This document shows positions 3,923-5,897 of a DNA stretch of 5,897 bases, piece by piece. How positions within the stretch are numbered: position 1 is the first letter of the stretch; each line of letters begins with the position of its first letter. Under the pieces are notes generated by a model. That model was not told the origin of the DNA, ran no database searches, and saw only the letters and a list, made by a program, of their open reading frames with translations. The DNA comes from Corynebacterium yonathiae (GTDB lineage: Bacteria; Actinomycetota; Actinomycetes; Mycobacteriales; Mycobacteriaceae). The stretch is from the NCBI RefSeq assembly GCF_022288805.1, contig NZ_JAKOPM010000033.1, forward strand, positions 1 to 5,897, in the 5' to 3' direction. A program made the position numbers and the translations under genes.

Positions 3923-5014
3923 CTACTGAGCAAGTTCGAAGACGTGCAGCTCTTTCCATTCGCCGTCGCCGTCGTCGACGATGAAGCGCCGTTTCCCTGC
4001 AGAGACCGGCGATGGTTCTCCGGGCTCAGGTAGCCTGCCTAAAACCATTTCAGCATCTTTAGGTGTGGTTACCCGTCCGCAGATCCGCACGGAGGCCAAG
4101 TCGCGAATGGACGTCGGGATAGTGTCCGCACTCATGCGCTGTGTCGCCAGGATAGTAATCACGCCTGCTGATCTCCCACGCTGGAGTAGGTCTTTGACCT
4201 GGCGAGTTCGGTGTTTAGCCGAGGCCTTATCTTCTTTGGACTCCGAGCTGGGTTCGAAGAGCCTTGCGCACTCGTCCAGGACTAAGACTCTCGGTCTTCT
4301 ACCTTCAGGGTTATTCCAAAAGTCCAGTCCAGCGTCGAAACGATCCTGCATTTCCTCCTGAGTAGAGGTAATTTCGAGCTCCGCGTTCTCCAGATCGGCG
4401 CTGCTTTTACCGGAAACCATTTTTACCTCTGCATGCGGATTTAAGGCCTGCTCGATTAGGCTGAGGAGGGCAGTTTTACCAGCTCCTGGGCGGGCCGCAA
4501 GCACAACCCCAGAGATTTCTTTAATTGAGAATCCCTCTATGTCGCCAGTTTCTGTATCGACACCGATAATTACGTCCCCAGTGCCTGGGTCGTAGGCGGG
4601 GTCCCCTGAGACGGTGTCGCCGATGTTTTGTACCTCGCGTATCCAGGCGTATCCCCCTTCCACTTTGATGCGCACTGGAACACCAATCTCAGCTCCTAGC
4701 TCCTCAGTCAGGCCCTCTCTTTTCCATTTCCCCGTTTCGCCAGGTTCGATGCGGACGCGCCCGTCGCGGTGAACTCGGTTAATTTTCAATCCAAAGACTT
4801 CGCTGAGTCGTTGTCGACGGCGCTGAACTTTCCCAGCCACTGGATTGTTCCGGTACCACCACCGTGACCACAGCCATGGGATGAGGGCTTGTAGTATAGC
4901 GATGACTGCGATGAGTGCGATGACCCAAGGGATACTCTCCACGACCTTTCCCTCGAGTTGCTCCACGAACGCGTTCAGGGGGCCGAGGAGATCTTCTCTA
5001 CTAGATGAGTTCAC
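3923..5014 (-). CDS. Membrane-anchored FtsK/TcpA-like DNA-translocating ATPase (probable plasmid transfer protein)
   Basis: With the GTG start the product is 363 aa. One hydrophobic segment at about residues 29-49 is followed by a Trp/Arg-rich membrane-edge motif (WSRWWYR), placing the ATPase in the cytoplasm. A small beta-rich region (about 75-160) precedes the motor: Walker A ARPGAGKT (174-181), Walker B RVLVLDE (242-248) and the FtsK-type signature ILATQRMSADTIPTSIRD near 288-305. The C-terminal gamma DNA-reading domain of chromosomal FtsK is absent, and the size fits TcpA/ConQ-like coupling proteins. The likely role is pumping plasmid DNA across the membrane. A longer TTG start at 5029 would lie inside the SD; GTG 5014 has AGGAGG (5026-5021) six bases upstream and is preferred. 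It overlaps the preceding gene by 14 bp, so the two are coupled. A plasmid segregation role is the alternative. Confidence 0.88.
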   Translation of the reverse strand: MNSSSREDLLGPLNAFVEQLEGKVVESIPWVIALIAVIAILQALIPWLWSRWWYRNNPVAGKVQRRRQRLSEVFGLKINRVHRDGRVRIEPGETGKWKREGLTEELGAEIGVPVRIKVEGGYAWIREVQNIGDTVSGDPAYDPGTGDVIIGVDTETGDIEGFSIKEISGVVLAARPGAGKTALLSLIEQALNPHAEVKMVSGKSSADLENAELEITSTQEEMQDRFDAGLDFWNNPEGRRPRVLVLDECARLFEPSSESKEDKASAKHRTRQVKDLLQRGRSAGVITILATQRMSADTIPTSIRDLASVRICGRVTTPKDAEMVLGRLPEPGEPSPVSAGKRRFIVDDGDGEWKELHVFELAQ

Positions 5015-5375
5015 TGTCGACCTCCTCAACCTTTTCTACGCCTGTGGCCTGCAGGAATACGTTTCCGTCTACTGCGCCGGCCATAAGGCCCTGGAAGACT
5101 ACGACATCATCGGGAGCTATGTTTGGTCGCTCTGGCGCCCATACGGTGACTCGGCTGCGCTTTATCTCGCGCTCTACGACTCCATCGTCCCCCGTGCGTT
5201 CGCGCATAATGAGGTTGACTTCGATTTTCCAGGCATTGCAGCCTGGAAACGCGAGATTTGTTTTCGGCGCTCCTTCCTTGGTCTCAGGTGTGTCTGCTGT
5301 CGCCTGTACGCGGACTCCACTGAGCAGCTGATGGACAGGTATTAGATAGGACGGCACCATATAGGTGGGAAGCAT
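5001..5375 (-). CDS. Small protein of unknown function, operon partner of the FtsK-like ATPase (124 aa)
   Basis: The start is ATG 5375 with a strong SD AAGGAG (5386-5381) five bases away. The protein is soluble, without signal peptide or clear membrane helix. Its second half alternates hydrophobic and charged residues (WKIEVNLIMRERT, KRSRVTVWAPER, VVFQGLMAG, NVFLQATGVEKVEE), as expected for a small beta-barrel of OB type. I do not recognise the family. In Tn916/ICEBs1-type elements a small conserved protein (DUF961) precedes the FtsK-like coupling protein; gene order and size agree, but sequence similarity is not claimed. Its 3' end overlaps the ATPase gene by 14 bp and contains that gene's SD, so both proteins are made together and probably act in the same DNA-transfer step. 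Confidence 0.75.
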   Translation of the reverse strand: MLPTYMVPSYLIPVHQLLSGVRVQATADTPETKEGAPKTNLAFPGCNAWKIEVNLIMRERTGDDGVVEREIKRSRVTVWAPERPNIAPDDVVVFQGLMAGAVDGNVFLQATGVEKVEEVDSELI

Positions 5376-5500
5376 AGCTTCTCCTTTCCGCGGTATCCCG
5401 CGAGCTCACTCCTCCCCAGGAAAATCCTTTTGGCCGAGGCCCCTGGGGAGGACAATGGCTCTCACGTCTCGTGAGAGGGCCCACAATTTTTGTGTGGCCT
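5376..5500 (-). promoter_or_regulatory. Hairpin-rich 5' leader of the transfer operon
   Basis: Between the proposed promoter and ATG 5375, four inverted repeats follow one another: CACAA/TTGTG (5482-5486 with 5490-5494), CTCTCACG/CGTGAGAG (5459-5466 with 5470-5477, loop TCT), TCCTCCCCAGG/CCTGGGGAGGA (5410-5420 with 5442-5452) and CGGCG-like CGCGG/CCGCG (5389-5393 with 5398-5402). The last ends three bases from the SD and could limit ribosome access. None is followed by a U-tract, so they are not simple terminators. A folded leader that controls transfer genes, or a single-strand replication origin, would fit. Confidence 0.55.
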
Positions 5501-5506
5501 GGCCCC

Positions 5507-5536
5507 TATAAAAGCCGATGTTGCTGCCGTATGCAA
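5507..5536 (-). promoter_or_regulatory. Candidate promoter of the transfer operon (TTGCAT, 18 bp, TTTATA)
   Basis: On the - strand TTGCAT (5536-5531) and TTTATA (5512-5507) are 18 bp apart. Transcription would start near 5500 and give a leader of about 125 bases. No better promoter is seen between here and the gene at 5375. Confidence 0.4.
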
Positions 5537-5584
5537 CCACAAAAAGTGCCCGTGACCTGCGATTTCACCTGAACACCGCGACAT

Positions 5585-5631
5585 TTGACAAAGTGGTTCA
5601 TCTGCTATAACGTTTTCTTGAAAACGTTATA
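5585..5631 (+). promoter_or_regulatory. Promoter overlapped by a 26-bp palindromic operator
   Basis: TTGACA (5585-5590) and TATAAC (5606-5611) are 15 bp apart, and the -10 has an upstream TG (5603-5604), giving an extended -10. Overlapping the -10 and start point is a perfect 12+2+12 palindrome, TATAACGTTTTC (5606-5617), TT, GAAAACGTTATA (5620-5631). A dimeric repressor bound there would shut the promoter. Its half-site does not match the TGCACCAC boxes, so a different, probably host-encoded, regulator is implied. Confidence 0.6.
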
Positions 5632-5642
5632 TAGGGTGAACT

Positions 5643-5681
5643 ATGTCTTTAATGTCGAGTTCAGGTAATCTATATTTATAA
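5643..5681 (+). CDS. Possible 12-residue peptide frame in a short regulated transcript
   Basis: ATG 5643 opens the frame MSLMSSSGNLYL, ending at TAA 5681, with AGGG (5633-5636) six bases upstream. It begins 12 bases after the palindrome and lies wholly between the promoter and the terminator at 5701-5745. It could be a leader peptide, a small bioactive peptide, or a chance frame in a non-coding RNA of about 125 bases. The peptide is not hydrophobic enough for a typical type I toxin. Confidence 0.25.
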   Translation: MSLMSSSGNLYL

Positions 5682-5684
5682 AAA

Positions 5685-5700
5685 TGCCTTTGAGCAGGCA
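5685..5700 (+). other. Small hairpin in the short regulated transcript
   Basis: TGCCT (5685-5689) and AGGCA (5696-5700) pair around TTGAGC, four bases after the end of the 12-codon frame and just before the terminator. Together with the terminator it gives the short transcript a two-hairpin 3' half. Confidence 0.4.
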
Positions 5701-5747
5701 AAACGCCCCCACTGCTACGCAATTCGCAGTGGGGGTTTGGCGTTTAA
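5701..5747. terminator. Bidirectional terminator, strong stem CCCCCACTGC/GCAGTGGGGG
   Basis: CCCCCACTGC (5706-5715) pairs perfectly with GCAGTGGGGG (5726-5735) around a 10-base loop. On the + strand TTTGGCGTTT follows; on the - strand CGTTTTG follows. An alternative outer pairing AAACGCC (5701-5707) with GGCGTTT (5738-5744) extends the stem and would give a short U-tail. It closes the short transcript from 5585. CCCCC at 5751-5755 could compete for the same G-run and act as an antiterminator. Confidence 0.75.
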
Positions 5748-5820
5748 TTACCCCCATGTGGGGCTGGTCTTGTCGCCATCTACCTACCTCGCGTGATCGT
5801 CGAGCTAAGAAACAATCAAT
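5748..5820. other. Short gene-free segment closing the circle
   Basis: This stretch holds a CCCC-ATGT-GGGG hairpin (5752-5763) and otherwise nothing I can assign. With bases 1-99 it forms the gap between the short regulated transcript and the HTH-gene repeat array; the Xer-like site lies in that gap. Confidence 0.5.
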
Positions 5821-5897
5821 GAACAATATCTAACTGTCCGATAACGGGCGTTATGTTCGACTCTTCCATTTCCCCAGCATGCAGCCACACACCACGC

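Noticed and set aside
3684..3959. 91-codon - strand frame after the ATPase gene
   Set aside because: Arg/Ala-rich product explained by GC-rich composition; no SD; overlaps the ATPase 3' end and the origin-side spacer; overlapping frames on both strands look equally open.
3645..4033. + strand frames across the spacer and the ATPase 3' end
   Set aside because: Antisense shadows in GC-rich DNA with biased composition and no start signals.
5641..5826. 61-codon - strand frame near the circle junction
   Set aside because: Starts at TTG without an SD and runs antisense through the terminator and small transcript; it has no recognisable features.
1..5897. CRISPR array, tRNA, rRNA, insertion sequence or resistance gene
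   Set aside because: No regularly spaced long repeats, no cloverleaf or rRNA sequence, and no transposase or resistance protein in any frame.

Overview
The window is one small circular plasmid written out linearly. Bases 1-77 recur exactly at 5821-5897, so the unit molecule is 5,820 bp and the last 77 bases are assembly overlap. The host is most likely a mid-GC actinobacterium, with Corynebacterium or a relative the best guess. The hints are AxA-type signal peptidase sites behind short basic leaders, two genes that look leaderless, strong SD sites on the others, and codon use rich in C-ending codons. This host call is inference; no chromosomal marker is present.

Layout on the circle. (i) 14-41: a Xer/dif-like recombination site. 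(ii) 100-687: a repeat array followed by a gene for an N-terminal helix-turn-helix plus coiled-coil protein, best read as a one-protein partition/copy-control module. (iii) 698-2212: a visibly more AT-rich cargo block of three + strand genes. They encode one small cytoplasmic protein and two secreted proteins, the second with the cysteine spacing of the tendamistat fold, and the block ends in a strong bidirectional terminator. (iv) 2213-2676: a gene-free stretch dense in inverted and direct repeats. (v) 2677-3606, - strand: a replication initiator of the CRESS-DNA-virus type (HUH endonuclease plus superfamily 3 helicase). (vi) 3639-3683: directly upstream of rep, a 9-bp stem-loop whose loop carries TAGTGTTAC on the rep strand, flanked by two tandem 7-bp repeats. 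This is the architecture of a circovirus-type rolling-circle origin. (vii) 3684-3922: GC-rich, pyrimidine-skewed spacer. (viii) 3923-5375, - strand: a two-gene operon of a small unknown protein and a membrane-anchored FtsK/TcpA-like DNA-pumping ATPase, behind a hairpin-rich leader (5376-5500). (ix) 5585-5745: a short + strand transcription unit with a strong promoter overlapped by a 26-bp palindrome, a 12-codon reading frame and a terminator.

How the parts fit: Rep would nick the hairpin at 3654-3683 and drive rolling-circle replication, the HTH/coiled-coil protein would bind its own upstream repeats for stability, and the Xer site would resolve multimers. The FtsK-like ATPase with its partner could move the plasmid between cells, with Rep the only visible candidate relaxase. 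The cargo is two exported proteins of unknown target. The most striking points are the virus-like origin on a bacterial plasmid, the pairing of a CRESS-type Rep with an FtsK-like pump, and a secreted tendamistat-like protein that lacks the amylase-inhibiting WRY triplet.
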